The position numbers and the translations under genes are program-made. A stretch of DNA of 64,000 bases from Taxillus chinensis. Lineage: Eukaryota > Streptophyta > Magnoliopsida > Santalales > Loranthaceae. The stretch lies in contig CM042089.1 of assembly GCA_023512835.1 (NCBI GenBank), positions 52,881,427 through 52,945,426 on the forward strand, given 5' to 3'. The notes under the pieces were generated by a model. The model saw only the letters and a program-made list of their open reading frames with translations. It was not told where the DNA came from and searched no databases. Of the stretch, positions 11,801 to 24,345 are shown piece by piece (position 1 is the first letter of the stretch; every line of letters begins with the position of its first letter).

Positions 11801-12595
11801 CGGTGGAAGGGCTGGTAGAGTAGGCAAGAGCGGTTTGTCTTCCTCCCCCTTTTTTTTTTTTAAAAAGTAAATTGTATCCATGTGGTTCTTGGTGTGCCTC
11901 TGTTTGTGATTATGTTTTGCCCAGGTTTTTGGTTTGTTTTGCCCTGTGTTTTTGCGCCCTGGTTTGTGTTGAGGCCTATGCCTGTATTATAATCTTGTGA
12001 GACCTTATGGTGTTTATTGGGGGGGGGATGGGGGGGGGGGGGGGGGGGGGGGTGGTTGGTTGTTTGTAAGCGTGTGTGGTGGCTTGGTCCGAGATGAGCC
12101 TTCTCGAGAAAGGAATGTGCGAGTGGGTTGTGTGGTTTGGGGATTGGGCGATGGCCCCTGTTTGGGGGAGGGGGGGGGGGGGGGTAGGGGGGGAGGGGGG
12201 AGGTGGGGGGGGGGGGGGGGAAAGTTCCCCCCGAGGGGGCGCCCGAGGAGGTTGCCATCGCTCGGGTGGATGTGGGGGGGGGGGGGGAGGGGAAAGTCGG
12301 CCGATGGTGCGTGCGGGGGTCTCTTGGTGCGGGTTGGTATTTTGGGGTGTTTTTGCCTTGGCCGACACGGCACGTTTGGTCGGGGGTCCCGGGTTTGCTC
12401 CCCCATTTTTGGTTAGCAGGTGGAGGTGAGGAGCTTTTGAGGCCCGAGGGTTGAAAGTTTCTTTTTTTTTTGTTTTTTTTGTTTTGGTTTTTCCCCGTGT
12501 TGTAAAAAATTAGCCTTTAATAAAAAATGAGGGGTTTTGGGTTGGGGCAGGCAGCCCCTTGGTGTTTGGCGCCGTGTGGCTTTTAGTCCCCTTGT

Positions 12596-12736
<141 letters not shown>

Positions 12737-12749
12737 CTTCCGGGGTGAT

Positions 12750-12849
12750 TTTATCACTTAAACTTGATAAGTGTTTGTGTCTTGAGAGAAAGGAAAGAGT
12801 TTTAATAAGAGCCTATTCACCCCCCCCTTTAGGCTCCAAGGGACCATCA
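12750..12849 (+). mobile_element. copia 3' LTR, second part
   Basis: TTTTATCACTTAAAC resumes alignment with the solo LTR (TTTTATTGTTTAACC at about 31630). It ends GGGACCATCA, matching GGGACCAACA at 31715-31724. The next base, 12850, is Ogre coding sequence. Confidence 0.85.
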
Positions 12850-15329
12850 CTTTCCTTCTTGGGGTAGCTCATCATCTCCAAAGCTAATGACGTTGTTCAT
12901 GATGAGGTTACTGGCGATTCCATCAACATTTGCCACTGAGATGGTCGGTGGAACATAGACTTGGCTCAGAACTTTTAGCAGTGCTTCCCGGTGAGGTTGG
13001 GAATCCATCATTAATGAGAGCAAGGAGATGCGAGCCAGTTGTCGGCTTAGCTGATCCACAATATTATACTCGCTCTGTTTCATGAATTTTAGGAATTCCA
13101 ATGTCTCTTTTTCAGTGACCAATGCTCCTTTCTTTGTTGCCTCCAGTGTTGGCTCAATGTCCTGGTTCTTACTCTTTTCCTCCCTTGCTTTGTCAGCCAT
13201 ATCAGGGGCATAAGCCTTACCACTCCTAGTTATCTTCTCTGCTGCGGTGGCTCCCTGGACTACTTCACAACTGTAATTCCATGGGACTGCTTTATCAGTT
13301 TTATAGGGGAAAGGAGCAGGAACACCTATGGTGAGGGGTGCAATTCCATGCGGTAGTTGTGGATTTCGGTCCTCTCCCCCTTGTCTGGCACGAGACTTGA
13401 GGCGTGGATAGTGAGAGGCTTGATTCCCTGTGGCAGTAGCGGGATCTCCGGAGCCTTAACAGTTAAGACAAGGGGTGTTGGCACCCATGGCAATTTGTGT
13501 GAATCGTCTTCTTGGATAATGTGGCTTTGGTTGTCCATTCCTCCTCTTACGAATTCTATAATCCTTTGGTCCATGAGTTTTTGCACCACCTCGAAAAACT
13601 CAGTACATTCTACGATGTCATGTCCCCGTGACATCTTGTGATAAGGGCATTGTTTTTCCCCATCTGTTCCTTTCCCTGCCTTTGGCATGTCTTTAGCAAG
13701 TATATAGCCATGTTCCTGTAACAGAGTAAACAAATGTGTTTTCTCCATTTGTACTTGGGAGACCCTTTCCAGCTGTGCTTCTGTTGTGATACTGGCCACA
13801 TCATGGGAATGTTCTGGAAGCATATTACTGTTCACATTTGGTGTCCCAGCCAGTACGGAAAAATCCAGCCACTTTGCATCCTTTAATGCCTGAACCTTCC
13901 TTTTGAAGGTTATACAGTTTTCGATATCATGACTAGTTCCCCCTGCATGATATTCACATCTGGCATCTAGCTTATACCAAGCCGGGGGAGGAGTCTTTAT
14001 TTCTCTCAAGGGTATAGGGGTTACCATCCTTGCCTCTAAGAGCTTGGGGTATAATTCTGCATAAGTCATTGGAATTGGATCAAACTCTTGTCGTGGTCAA
14101 CGAGAAGCCTGATTCGCTCCTGCTTGCTGGGTCGGGGCCCTTGGTTGCCCCTGTCCTTGGAATGAGGCTCCTGGTCCTTCCTGAGTTGCTGGCTTTGGTT
14201 GCTTTGCGTAAGGTGCTCTTGGTTGAAATGGATTCGGTGTCATTGGGTATGGAAATGGAACCCCTCCCTGTGGCAAGTTTGGCATGAATTGGGGAGGTGG
14301 TGCAGGTGCAGCATAGGCAGCTACAGGTGACCCTCTATAGTACCCTGGTGCTTGGTAGAATGTTGGTTGTATCGGCGGGTGCGATGGGTATACCATGTTG
14401 GTTTCATTTTCCTTCTTTTTTGTTGGTGGTTGAAACCGTTTTGATGCCTCAGCTGCATCACCCTTTAGTTTTCCTCCTTTAATTCCACTTTCTACACGTT
14501 CACCGGATGCAACCAAGTCTGCAAAGCTATTGGAGACGTTACCTATCAACTTCTCATAGTATACGCCTTTTAGTGTGTTGATAAAAAGAGTTGTGATTTC
14601 TCTTTCGGTAAGAGGAGGTTGGACCTCCACAGCGGCCTCTCTCCATCTTCGTGCATAATCTTTGAAGTTCTCCTCGGATCCCTTTTCCATGGATTGCAGG
14701 GTTAGTCGATCCAGCGCTAGCTCGGTGACATGTTTGTATTGTGCCAGGAAAGAGGTAGCCAAATCCTTCCATGTCTTAATGCGGTTTCCATTCAGTTGAA
14801 AGTACCAGCGAAGGGATGCCCCGGTTAGGCTCTCCTGGAAACAATGCATGAGGAGCTTGTCTTCACCAGCATAAGCAGACATCTTTTGACAGTACATGGC
14901 CAAATGTGTCTTTGGACATCGGGTCCCGTTGAACTTTTCAAACTCTGGCATTTTGAATTTTGGTGGCAGCACCACTCCAGGGACTAAGCATAAGTCTTGT
15001 GGGCTGGTCATGCCATAGCTATCAGTGCCTTCTACGGCTTTCAATCTTTCCTCGAGTCGGCGTAGAGCGGAAGACTCAACATTTTCCTGAGGAGCTGGGG
15101 AACCCACCGCTTCCATTATATTTCCCGGTGCAGGCATAGTGAAATGAGTTTGATTTGGGGTTGGAGGTTGTGCCATAGCAGGATGGTATGTGGGCGCCCG
15201 GCTTGGAGCCAGGTTGGGTGACTGAACGGCCTCCTGTCCCTGCTCTTGATGGTGATTGGTAATTCCCCCTGTCGGAAGTCTTCCTCTTTTTTCAGTCAAT
15301 TTTGTGAGCATTTCCATTATTGCAGACAT
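12850..15329 (-). pseudogene. Ogre Gag and Gag-protease linker
   Basis: Gag starts at 15329 (MSAIMEMLTKL). The capsid-like retrotransposon gag domain lies around residues 100-260 and includes FNGTRCPKTHL, WKDLATSFLAQY and FKDYARRWRE. Gln/Pro-rich sequence follows. An in-frame TGA at 14097-14099 separates it from 13326-14069, which has two Cys/His clusters (CEYHAGGTSHDIENC and CPYHKMSRGHDIVEC). A frameshift near 13335 leads into PAPFPYKTDKAVPWNY and the segment ending DDELPQEGK at 12850. In Ogre proteins this precedes the aspartic protease, so the copia inserted just before the DTG region. Gag forms the virus-like particle. Confidence 0.85.
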
Positions 15330-15805
15330 TTGCCCCTATAGGGTTTGTTGTGACTGTTCCAACCCCATGAGTCTGTTCTCTGTTTCTTCTGCCATTGGCT
15401 GAGATTGTAAGAGTGCGCAATCCTGGAGGGAGGCTGCTACCCACTTGGGTACAAGGGAATTTTTATTTGATTTTTCATTTGATATGCATGTATGCATGAA
15501 TGTCTATGCAGAGGGTTAAAGAAACAAACAACTTTACACAATACAAACACTCAATATAAACATACAATGCTGGAATGCCATGTAAAATGAAAGCTATCAC
15601 TACATGATCTTAAGGCATTCTTCCAGTCATCTCCTAAGGAGCACGGCGCCTCTTTCACTAGGGTGGTCGTTCACCTGCTTCCTCCCTCTGCTTCATTATC
15701 GTCTCGATCTGTTTTTCCCTCAACTGCAGCCTTTGAAGAGCTCCTTCTAGAGATGCTTCTAGCCTCTGGATCTGCTGCCTTAAAGTCTGATTCTCCTGAA
15801 GTTAG
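15330..15805 (-). other. Ogre ORF1-gag spacer
   Basis: Non-coding in all frames as far as I can see. It contains A/T-rich text with ATGCATGTATGCATG near 15483. Ogre elements are known to have such a spacer, but I see no reliable intron border here. Confidence 0.5.
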
Positions 15806-16870
15806 TTATGGCTTGTGTTGTGCCCTCCAAGATATGTATGCGGGGTAAACACCAGGTTTTGAGTTGTTGGGTTGGATCTTGTGTGGTGTGGACCATGCTT
15901 GATACATCTTCTTGCCTTCTTCTATGAGCATGGTTCTGCTGTAAGTGAAGTCACACTCTTCCATGCCAAAGAGCACGGGAATAATCTGATGACGCCCCAC
16001 TTGTCTTCCCACCTGCAGTGGTGCATATGCAGTTCCTCCCCAAGGACCTAAAAGTGGAACCCAATTGTAGTCCCCACAGTTATATGTCATGGAGACCACC
16101 GGCATCCAAGGAGCAGTCCAGGTAATGTCAGCTTCTGTGAGGTTCTCCAATTTCTTTTTCCAGCTTTCAAAGTCTTTTGGTAGGCTCCACTTGCTGAGCA
16201 GAATAGCTAGTAGTGTTGTGGCTGGTACTTGATAAACAGCAGGGAAACGATGAAAACTACAGGGGAAATGACCTTGCAACCAGGTACACAGGAGAGGTAG
16301 GCACCCTATGAACTGTCCCGAGCCTTTACTCCTCAGGTAAGTAAGAGATCGGATGGTTTCAGCCAAGATAGCAGGAGTAGGGTCACATCCTTTGAGCACC
16401 TACTGGACCAAATCTACAATTGCCCCATCGATGTGGGCCGGTATCCTCAGGAAAATTATTAGCCCATTTATAGCTAGTGTAAGCAGTTTGTGTGCCTCGC
16501 TCATTGCGTGCTGTATTATTTCTTTGATTGTTGCCCATGGAAGATATTCTCGCCCATCGTAGGTTGTGACCGCCGGTGAGTCCCCTACTGGCTTTCCCAT
16601 AATCTCAGCAAAGGCCCTTCGACATGACCTTCTAGGCTCAGGTAGATAGATCTTCATTTTGTTTTCCACGGGGATGTCCAATAATCTTTTGTATTCTTCT
16701 ATTGTGGGAACCCGATCTATGTCGTTGAAGTCAAAGCACCGCCGTCGAGGCTCCCAGAAATATATGGCTGCCCCAAGTATATCTTTATCGGCCAGTAGCT
16801 CGGTCACATGAGCAAATCCCCAAACTATTGTATGTATATGCTTTTCCTTTCGTCTGACCACTACCTCCAT
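15806..16870 (-). pseudogene. Ogre ORF1 (DUF7745-like), one amber stop
   Basis: A 355-codon frame starts at 16870 (MEVVVRRKEKHIHTIV) with a single in-frame TAG at 16400-16402. Recognisable segments are AAIYFWEPRRRCFDF and VPTIEEYKRLLDIP, then WSLPKDFESWKKKLENLTEAD and a C-terminal YNWVPLLGPWGGTAYAP. This pattern is that of the extra ORF1 protein of Ogre elements. Its function is unknown. The position between leader and gag fits. Apart from the stop, the frame is open throughout. Confidence 0.8.
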
Positions 16871-17700
16871 ATTGTTTGCACCTCCTTAGTCTAGTCCAGC
16901 TGATCTTCTATGATAACATGTTCTCGCTTTGTGGGTTTCCCCTGGCGGAAAGTCTCCAAGGCGAAGTTGAATGTCTCCAGATGCTTGGGCCACCATCGCG
17001 ACAGCCCCTCCTTGTCCTGAGGGCCTTTTAGGAGATGACTGAAAGTTGCCATGCCTATATGAATGTTGTGTTATACATGGTGGCAGGTTAGGATGACAGG
17101 TTAATATATATCAAGGCAGTTAGACAGGAAAAAGAATAAACCAATAGTAAAAAAACAGCTAATATGTGCAGGGAATGACTTAAGGACTATCCTGCAAAAC
17201 AAGGGTTAGCATGGAATGAGCAAACAAAGTGTGGGTCAATGCCCCTGATGGGCTTCTATTGCTACACCTATCTTATTCGTTGGTTCCCAAACTTCCTCAA
17301 TAGAGGGCTCCATACACCATGGGATTTACCGGAGGGGGATCTTAAAAGGACGTGCCTTAAAAGAACCTCAAGCTTGAGTGAGGAGTCCGAGGCCCCATTG
17401 CGGATAATGATCAACGTGCTAGGGACCGTACTGAACCTCGCTAACCTAAATTGTGCTAAACCCGGGTATAGGGTTATGCATGAATGCAACAGGTATAGAA
17501 AGCAGTAAATCACAACTATCATGGTAATTAAAGCGTATAAATAAATCACAGTTTAAACGATACCTGTATAAAAAAATAAGTAAATCACAATTATATCTAA
17601 AAAAACAACTTAGCATGATAGTTAAATATATACAGCAGTACAATTAAATATAACCTCCTAATCCTAGTTCTAGACCTAACTCTTTAAAGTGTTCATGGTC
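16871..17700 (-). other. Ogre 5' leader
   Basis: A/T-rich sequence between the primer-binding site and ORF1. No protein-coding signal was recognised; short ORFs at 17239-17643 have no motifs. Confidence 0.6.
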
Positions 17701-17718
17701 CCCAGCAGAGTCGCCAGC
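17701..17718 (-). promoter_or_regulatory. Ogre primer-binding site
   Basis: On the minus strand the sequence right after the LTR end reads GCTGGCGACTCTGCTGGG. TGGCGACTC is the primer site typical of Ogre/Tat elements, which are reported to use tRNA-Arg. It lies immediately next to the LTR terminus. Confidence 0.8.
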
Positions 17719-20700
17719 TGTCATCACTGGTTTTCATCCGGGCCCATTTGGGGTGAGCTCAAACTAGACCAATGGTGAGAAAATTTAGAGTCGCCACCAA
17801 CTATTTTTGGGGTACAGTTGGATACCCTCTACTTTGAGTAGTAAAAAGATGTGGTCTGCGTTATCAGAAAAGGATTCGGGAGTTGGTTACATGTAGGGAA
17901 GGATTAGCACCCCTACAGCGCCCTTTCGGTATCTAATTTAGGAGGAGGAGGTTTTATTTTATTTGTACTGCCATAACTGGGTTAAGTTTCCTAAAAAGTC
18001 TATGGTTTTTATTTAGCTAAGTTATTTATTAAAGTCATGGTTAAAATGGATTTATCCTAAATTTCTAAAGGGAATCCTAAAAGTTTTTGGGTTTTTGTTG
18101 AAATGGAGAATGAGATCCTATGGGTTGGTTTTGGGTTTTTGGTTTTGCTTTGGGAAATTGAAGTCCTAAAAAATGGTTTTTTATTTTCCTCTTCTTTTTT
18201 TTTGGGTTAGAAAACATACATTGTTTTGTTTTTGGAAGGTAAAACATGTTTTTTTTTTGTTTTTTTTTGTTTTTTTAAATGGAATTGGAAAACGTATTGG
18301 TCTCATGTTTTTTGTTTTGGAAAGCATTTTGGAACATTTTTATTGCACAAACGTTTTCCCTTTTTTGTTTGTTTTTTTCAAGGAGACATTTTGAACACAT
18401 TTTGAAAATTTTTTTATAGAAAAACATTTTATAGAAGACGTTTTGAAAAAAACATTTTGTGGAATTCATTTTGTTATTTTTTTTTTTGTATTTTTTTTAA
18501 AGCTTTGAACCTAAATCTACACGTTTCAACAATTGAAAATACATAGGAACACATATATCAAAATAGATGTGGAGTGTGTGAGTGTGACATCCACAAAAGA
18601 AAAGTAAAAGCACTCTTTTTTTCTTTTCTTTTTTTCTCTTTTTCTTCATCTTCTCCCTTTTGATGCCTCTCTTTTGCTTCTCTTTTTTACTATACTTTAC
18701 ATATTTACAGCGTACAACATAGGAAGAAATACGGGAAAATATAGTGAAAGAGGCTGAAAAACAATTACATCAAATATAGATAAGCTAAAAACGAAAACTA
18801 GAATAACGCTAAAAAAACAATTACATCAAATATAAATACGAATAAGCTAAATAAATAAATGAACAAAGAAACTAATGCACAGTGAACTGACTTTGGCTTT
18901 GGATTGGGAATCCGACAGTGATAGCGTTAGCGGGAGGATGAATCTCCAAAGGCTGGCCGATTGGACTTGGGCCAAAGGTTGAATGCTGCTGGATGGAGCT
19001 GCAAAATTTGTGTCTCTCTTTTTGTTTTTTTCTTTGGATTTGATTTTCTGATTTTGGTATTGTTGCTGAAAAGAAAAGAAAACAGAACTGGGGAATTGAC
19101 AATGGTGTTGCAGAATTTCTGGGTTTGAAATGGGGGTGAGTGTATGTATGAATGCTGGCAAAGTGAAGAGAGAAGTGAGCAGAAAAGGAAAGAAAAAGAA
19201 TTCGGATGGTATGTTTTTTTTTTTGGGAGGCAGGAGTTGGGCGAATTTGAGATGGAATGGCAACAAATCTGGGCGTTCTTCTTTCTTTTTTTTTTTTTCT
19301 CTCTTTCCTGCAGGACATCCTCTCTTTCTAGGCGTGATCTCTGTTTTTTTTGTTTTGGGGCTGCACTCTTCTTTTTTCTCTCTGCCGAACCCCTTCCTTT
19401 TCTATCTCTCTTTTTTTTGTTTGAACTCTTTGTTTTTCTTTCTTTTCTCTCTCTGTTTGCGCTGGGATGAGGCTGGGGCTAAATGGCAGCAGTTTTTTTA
19501 AAACGATGGTGGCTCTCTGTGTTTTTTTTTTCTGGGTGTTTTTTTTTTTTGCAGGGAGGAGGCTGGGGTGTTTTTTGATGATGCGGCTGGGGTGCAGTGG
19601 TAGCAGGTTTTTTGAATGATCGGTTCCCCCTCTTTTCATGAACAGCCCCCTCTGCACAGGGACAAAAGACTGCATCTTAAAGTGCTGGCAGAAATTTTGG
19701 CTGGACTGTCATTAATTGCAGCATTTAATGTTGTATTATTGATTCCCTCATTTTCATCCAGGTCTTGTGCAATTTGTCGGGTGGACAGCTTGTGCGGAAA
19801 ACAGGGTAGCTCGTGATTCCCTTTTGAATTTGTATTTTAGCACATATGACTGACAGGTCATTTGAAAAATAATTCTTTGTCAGATGGCCAGCACAAAAGA
19901 CGGGTCTCGTGAACAGCCAGCGAGAAACCAGCGAGAAGAGCCAACGAGAAACGCCAACCAGCGAAGGTCAAGGGGTCAGAAGACCGAAGTGTCGGCAGGT
20001 CGGAGTGTCGGCAGGGTCAAAGCTTCGGTGGGTCGAAATTTCAGTGGGGCGAAGGTCAACGGTCAACAGGTCGAAGTGTCGGCAGGTCGAAGGTCGGAGT
20101 GTCGGCAGGTCAAAGGTTTATAGGCTTCGCGTGTCCAGGGTCGAAGGGTCGAAGGTCGGAGTGTCGGCAGCGGGGCTTCGAGGCTTCGAGAGTTAGGGGG
20201 TTGAAGGGCCGAAGGGCGAGTCGAAGGTCGGAGTGTCGGCAGCGGGGCTTCGAGGGTCAAGGGTCGAAGGGTCGATGGTCGGAGGTTCGCAGGTCAAGGC
20301 GTCACAAGTCCTGGTGTCGTAAGTCTCGAGGCGTCGCATCTTCACAGGGTTCGAAAGTCCGAAGGGGCGAGTCGTAGATCGGAGTGTCGGCAGCGGGGCT
20401 TCGAGGCTTCGACTCTTCGAGGCTTCGAGGCTTCGAGGCGTCGATGCTTCGAGGCTTTGAGGCTTCGAGGCTTTGAGGTTTCGATGCTTAAAGGCTTCGA
20501 GGCTTCGAGGCTTCGAGTTTTCGAGGTTTCGAGGCTTCGAGGCTTCGGGGCTTCGAGGCTTCGATGCTTCGAAGGTCAATGGGTCGAAGTGTCGGCAGGT
20601 CAACGGTCAACGGTCAACTCTGAAGTTTTTTTTTTTTTGAACTTTCAATTACCTTTTTACCCTTACCCATAATGCAAAAATGGATGACCTTTTAGGGATT

Positions 20701-21107
20701 GTTTGGGAAGACCCGTATTCGCCTACACATTTTGGAGAATTTCGCATGATCATTTTTTTTCGGGCAGTTTGACCAGGGGCATTGACCGTCTTTTGGCAAG
20801 TTTGAGTTTTTTCCAACGAAAGTTGTTTTGGTCATAACTTCTTCATTTTAAATTAGAATGGAGCTCGGTCAAGTGCGTTATTCTCCAAATTTCTTCCTCC
20901 ATCCCTTGATTTTGGTCTTGGGGTACTTCAGGGACTTGTAGCAAAGGTCATCCATTTTGGGCTTCCCCATTCGTGTAATCGGATCCGTCTTGTGCATATT
21001 GCAGGGAATCTCTAAGGGCCTGTTCAACAAGGTATAAGGCATGGGCAAAAAGGTATATACACCAAATGGGGTTAGTATGTCCAACTCGGAAAAAATGGGG
21101 TCCAACG
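17719..21107 (-). mobile_element. Ogre 5' LTR (~3.4 kb)
   Basis: On the plus strand it runs from TGTCATCACTGG to GGGGTCCAAC. On the minus strand it therefore starts near TTGGACCCCATTTTTTCC and ends CCAGTGATGACA. The same termini bound the solo LTR 39983-52282. Landmarks are a conserved block around 17745-17960, poly-T rich sequence at 18170-18490, a CAGCGAGAAAC-rich stretch at 19905-19960, and a GTCGAAG minisatellite at 19965-20610. The terminal A at 21107 is changed to G. Confidence 0.85.
19965..20610 (+). repeat. GGTCGAAG / GGCTTCGA minisatellite in the Ogre LTR
   Basis: Irregular short units based on GGTCGAAGTGTCGGCAG alternate with GAGGCTTC units (20395-20570). The same array is found in the Ogre LTR copies at 27165-27590 and, inverted, 40255-40750. 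ORFs reading through it are artefacts of the TCGA periodicity. Confidence 0.9.
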
Positions 21108-22652
21108 GTGGCCATGAGAGAGTGGCAGTGATGGAGCGATTGGTGATGTTGCGGCGGCAGCTTTGTTGTTCATGATGGTGGGACAGTCCCTGAGTCCTTT
21201 GGTAGTTGTGCCTGAGTTGTACCAGCGCGTCCGGGAGGGACAGTTGGGTAACATTGAGTGTGAGGTTCTCCGTGCCCGTATTGAGGTTGGTGAGCTATCC
21301 GAGGATTGGACGAGAGGGTCCCGAGCATGAGCCGTCTTTTCAGAGGCGGTTAGTAATGGCTTCTTCTCTCAGGGATGAGGTGATGAGGGAGTTTCACCAG
21401 TCTAGATTGCTGTGCATCTAGGGGGTACGAAGATGTACCATGCGCTTCGGGGACATTTTTGGTGGCCTGGGATGAAACGCAATGTGGCTGCCTTTGTCTC
21501 ACGGTGCCTCACGTGTCAGCAGGTGAAGGCTGAGCATCAGCGGCCGGCAGGCATGTTACATCCATTGCCCATAGCGGAGTGGAAGTGGGACCATATAGCG
21601 ATGGATTTTGTGACAGGTCTTCCACCCACCACATGGAGGAAAGATATGATTTGGGTGATTGTGGATCGGCTCACATAGTCGGCCCATTTCCTGGCTGTTC
21701 GCGAGCGGGACTCTATTGGGACCTTGAGTCATCTATACATGAACGAGATTGTGAGACTACATGGGGTACCATCATCGGTTGTCTCTGACCGGGATTTGAG
21801 GTTCACTTCCCATTTTTGGGCAGGTTTGCAGGAGGCTATGGGGACCAAACTTCACTTGAGTACAGCCTTTCACCCTGAGACTGACGGCCAGACAGAGAGG
21901 ACGAATCAGACTTTAGAGGACATGTTATGGGCCTGTGTGTTAGATTTTGGGGGTTCGTGGGCAACTCACCTTCCTTTGGTGGAGTTTGCCTACAATAACA
22001 GTTATCAGGCATCCATTGGGATGGCTCCTTTTGAAGCGTTGTATGGGAGGCCGTGCCGCTCACCCTTGTGTTGGACTGAGGTAGGAGAGGCTGCCCTCTT
22101 GGGACCACAGTTGGTTCAAGAAGCTACTGAGAAGGTCAAGTTGATTCGTTAGTGCTTGTTATCAGCCCAGAGTTGACCGAAATCTTATGCAGATCAGCGG
22201 CGGTGACCTTTGGAGTTTTCTGTGGGCGATCATGTGTTTCTTTGTGTCTCTCCACGACGTGGACATCGGCGCTTTGGGAGAGGTTCCAACCTCTCTCCCC
22301 GGTTCATTGGTCCATTTGAGGTTCTAGCTCGTGTGGGGCCTGTCGCTTACCAGTTAGCATTGCCACCGCGATTGAGTCTGGGGCACAATGTGTTCCACGT
22401 GTCCCAGTTACGGAAGTATCATCCTGACCCCACTCATGTGATTGATCAGGGGACATTAGACATCGAGGATGACATGTCCGTTGTTGCGGCCCCTATCCGT
22501 ATCCTCGATCGGCGGGAGAAGCTTTTGCGTGGTCGTGCTATTTCTTTGGTTCGCGGCTGTGGTAGCACTGTGGCATTGAGGAGGAGACATGGGAACATGA
22601 GTCCATGATGCGTGAGCAGCACCCAGAGTTGTTTGAGGACGAACAATCTTAA
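21108..22652 (+). pseudogene. Tekay-A integrase and chromodomain
   Basis: Frame 1 reads LRDEVMREFHQSR, then GGTKMYHALRGHFWWPGMK and CLTCQQVK (zinc-binding HHCC region). The catalytic core follows with MDFVTGLPP (Asp), VVSDRDLRFTS (Asp) and DGQTERTNQTLEDM (Glu). The chromodomain tail begins ILDRREKLLRGRAI. In-frame stops are at 21418, 21676-21678 and 22150-22152, with two more near 22175-22207. A frameshift in the chromodomain near 22560 breaks the tail. The chromodomain is thought to steer chromovirus integration to heterochromatin. The product cannot be made as read. Confidence 0.9.
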
Positions 22653-22886
22653 GTGGGGGAGGTGGCTGTAGTGATGTGTTTTCTTGTGGTTCATGCTTTG
22701 GTGTATTTGTATTTCTACTTGTAAACTGGTATTTTTATTGAGATGTGTTTTGAGATTGCAAAATGTGTTTGAGATGTCCTGTTATGTTGTGTGATCCATC
22801 TGGGCGTTGTGGCTCGCTGTCTTGCAAATGGGCCGCATGTGTTTGTTTTCCTTGCATGTTGTTCCTTTTCGAGGACGAAAAGTCTT
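22653..22886 (+). other. Tekay-A 3' untranslated region
   Basis: Non-coding sequence after the chromodomain stop. It contains CGAGGACGAAAAGTCTTAAG before the polypurine tract, a block conserved in the other Tekay copies. Confidence 0.7.
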
Positions 22887-22899
22887 AAGGGGGAGAGGA
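22887..22899 (+). promoter_or_regulatory. Tekay-A polypurine tract
   Basis: AAGGGGGAGAGGA lies directly before the LTR terminus TGTAATGACCCG at 22900. Confidence 0.85.
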
Positions 22900-23511
22900 T
22901 GTAATGACCCGTGTTTTGCGGCATGTAAGAAGTTAACCACAGATGCCTTGTGAGTGAAAATTATTGGGTTTTAGGGAGTTTCCTTCCCACACACTTTAGC
23001 TACACCTTGAATGTTGATGCACAAGTTTAAGGTAAGAGATGAGTCCAAGAGGGGACTTTTGGGAGGTGCACGTGACAAGTGATAACGTGCATTTATGCCC
23101 TAGGAAGATGCTATTTGCATATATAAGCGCTTTTAGGTTGTTTTGTCAGGTTTTGGAGTTTTATTTTGACCAAGTAGATGGCCTCAAATCAATTGGGGTG
23201 CAGAACTAAAGTTTCTCAAAATGATGTCCTCTACCTTCCATAGAAGTTTCAGAGCCAAAGGCCTTGAACACCAATTAGACCAATTGGCGTGCAAGCATAT
23301 TCTTGCATACTAGCCTTCTACATGATGCAAGGAAGTTTGGGGTAGAATTTCGGGATATTTGGACCTGCACACCAATTGGGGATATGGCGTGCATCCATAT
23401 TTTTGTACAGTCACCTTGGTTTTGTTATTCTAATCATCTTTTCCCAAAGGACCATGTTGGAATTATGGATATTTTGTCGTGTGTGGATGCGGAAAGGGTG
23501 TAGCTTGTGCA

Positions 23512-23588
23512 ATCAAAACTACGTCGTTTTGATGCTGGGATTCATTAATCAAAACTACGTCGTTTTGATGCTGTGATGCCTATATATA
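23512..23588 (+). promoter_or_regulatory. Tekay-A LTR promoter: two ACGT near-palindromes and TATA box
   Basis: ATCAAAAC-TACGTC-GTTTTGAT occurs at 23512-23533 and again at 23548-23569. TATATATA follows at 23581-23588. The ACGT core is the kind bound by plant bZIP factors; binding here is inference. The same pair recurs in the other Tekay LTRs. Confidence 0.7.
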
Positions 23589-24169
23589 GAAGTGAAGACT
23601 CCTTGTTCTAGGGTTAGGGTTCTTTTCAGCCATTGCAGCCATCGCAGAGAGAGAGAGAGAGAGAGCTAGAGAGAGGGAAGGAAGGAGAGCTGCTGGCTTC
23701 TTGCCGGAGCGTCTTGCGTGGGGAGGACGGCGTCTAGCATGGGAGCAAGAGCAGGAGGATGTTTTCAAGGTAGGGGTTCTGTCTTTCTTGGTCCTGTCCG
23801 GGGTTGGACCCTGTGTAGAAGATCTCGTAGAGTTTTTATTATTATTGCTATAATATTTATATGTAAATTCATATAGGTGTGACCTCCTATATGAATGTTG
23901 GCCTTCAATGGCATTTTTGTGTGATTTCTGATGTTGGGTGGTTAGTGCATGTTACATGTTCGTTAAAATGCCTGTGTGAATATGCTTGTGTAAATATGCC
24001 AGTACGTGTTTATTTTTAAGCCTGAGAGGCTGGATTTGTGGGTTTGTAAACACATGCATGCTAAGTGTTCGTTTTTATGCCTGAGAAGCTGGGTTTGTGC
24101 ACTTGTGAATGTGTGCATGCTAAGTGTTTGGTTTTATGCCTGAGTGACCAAGGTGTATGCTGTGTGCTT

Positions 24170-24345
24170 GTCTGTTTGGTACTTGGCCTGAAGAGGCGGT
24201 TAAATCACTTGGCCTGAAGAGGTGGTTAAATCACTTGGCCTGAAGAAGCGGTTAAATTACTTGGCCTGAAGAGGCGGTTAAATAACTTGGCCTGAAGAGG
24301 CGTTTAAATCACTTGTTTGAGAGGTGGTTAAAGTGTTAGCCTGTA
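24170..24345 (+). repeat. 26-bp minisatellite in Tekay-A LTR
   Basis: ACTTGGCCTGAAGAGGCGGT plus TAAATC repeats about five or six times with small changes. It lies between the donor-like and acceptor-like sites of this LTR. Confidence 0.9.

Larger units (their letters stand above)
12850..21107 (-). mobile_element. Tat/Ogre element, 5' half
   Basis: On the minus strand, from right to left, it has a 5' LTR (17719-21107), a primer-binding site, a leader, ORF1 (15806-16870) and gag running into the protease linker (12850-15329). An extra ORF upstream of gag, an LTR above 3 kb and a TGGCGACTC primer site are hallmarks of Ogre. The element is cut at 12850 by the copia insertion. The remaining pro-pol and 3' LTR should be left of the window. 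Its 5' end abuts Tekay-A pol at 21108. Confidence 0.88.

Noticed and set aside
19884..20377. Arg/Ser-rich ORFs over the GTCGAAG array
   Set aside because: Periodic minisatellite without stops in several frames; no protein signal.
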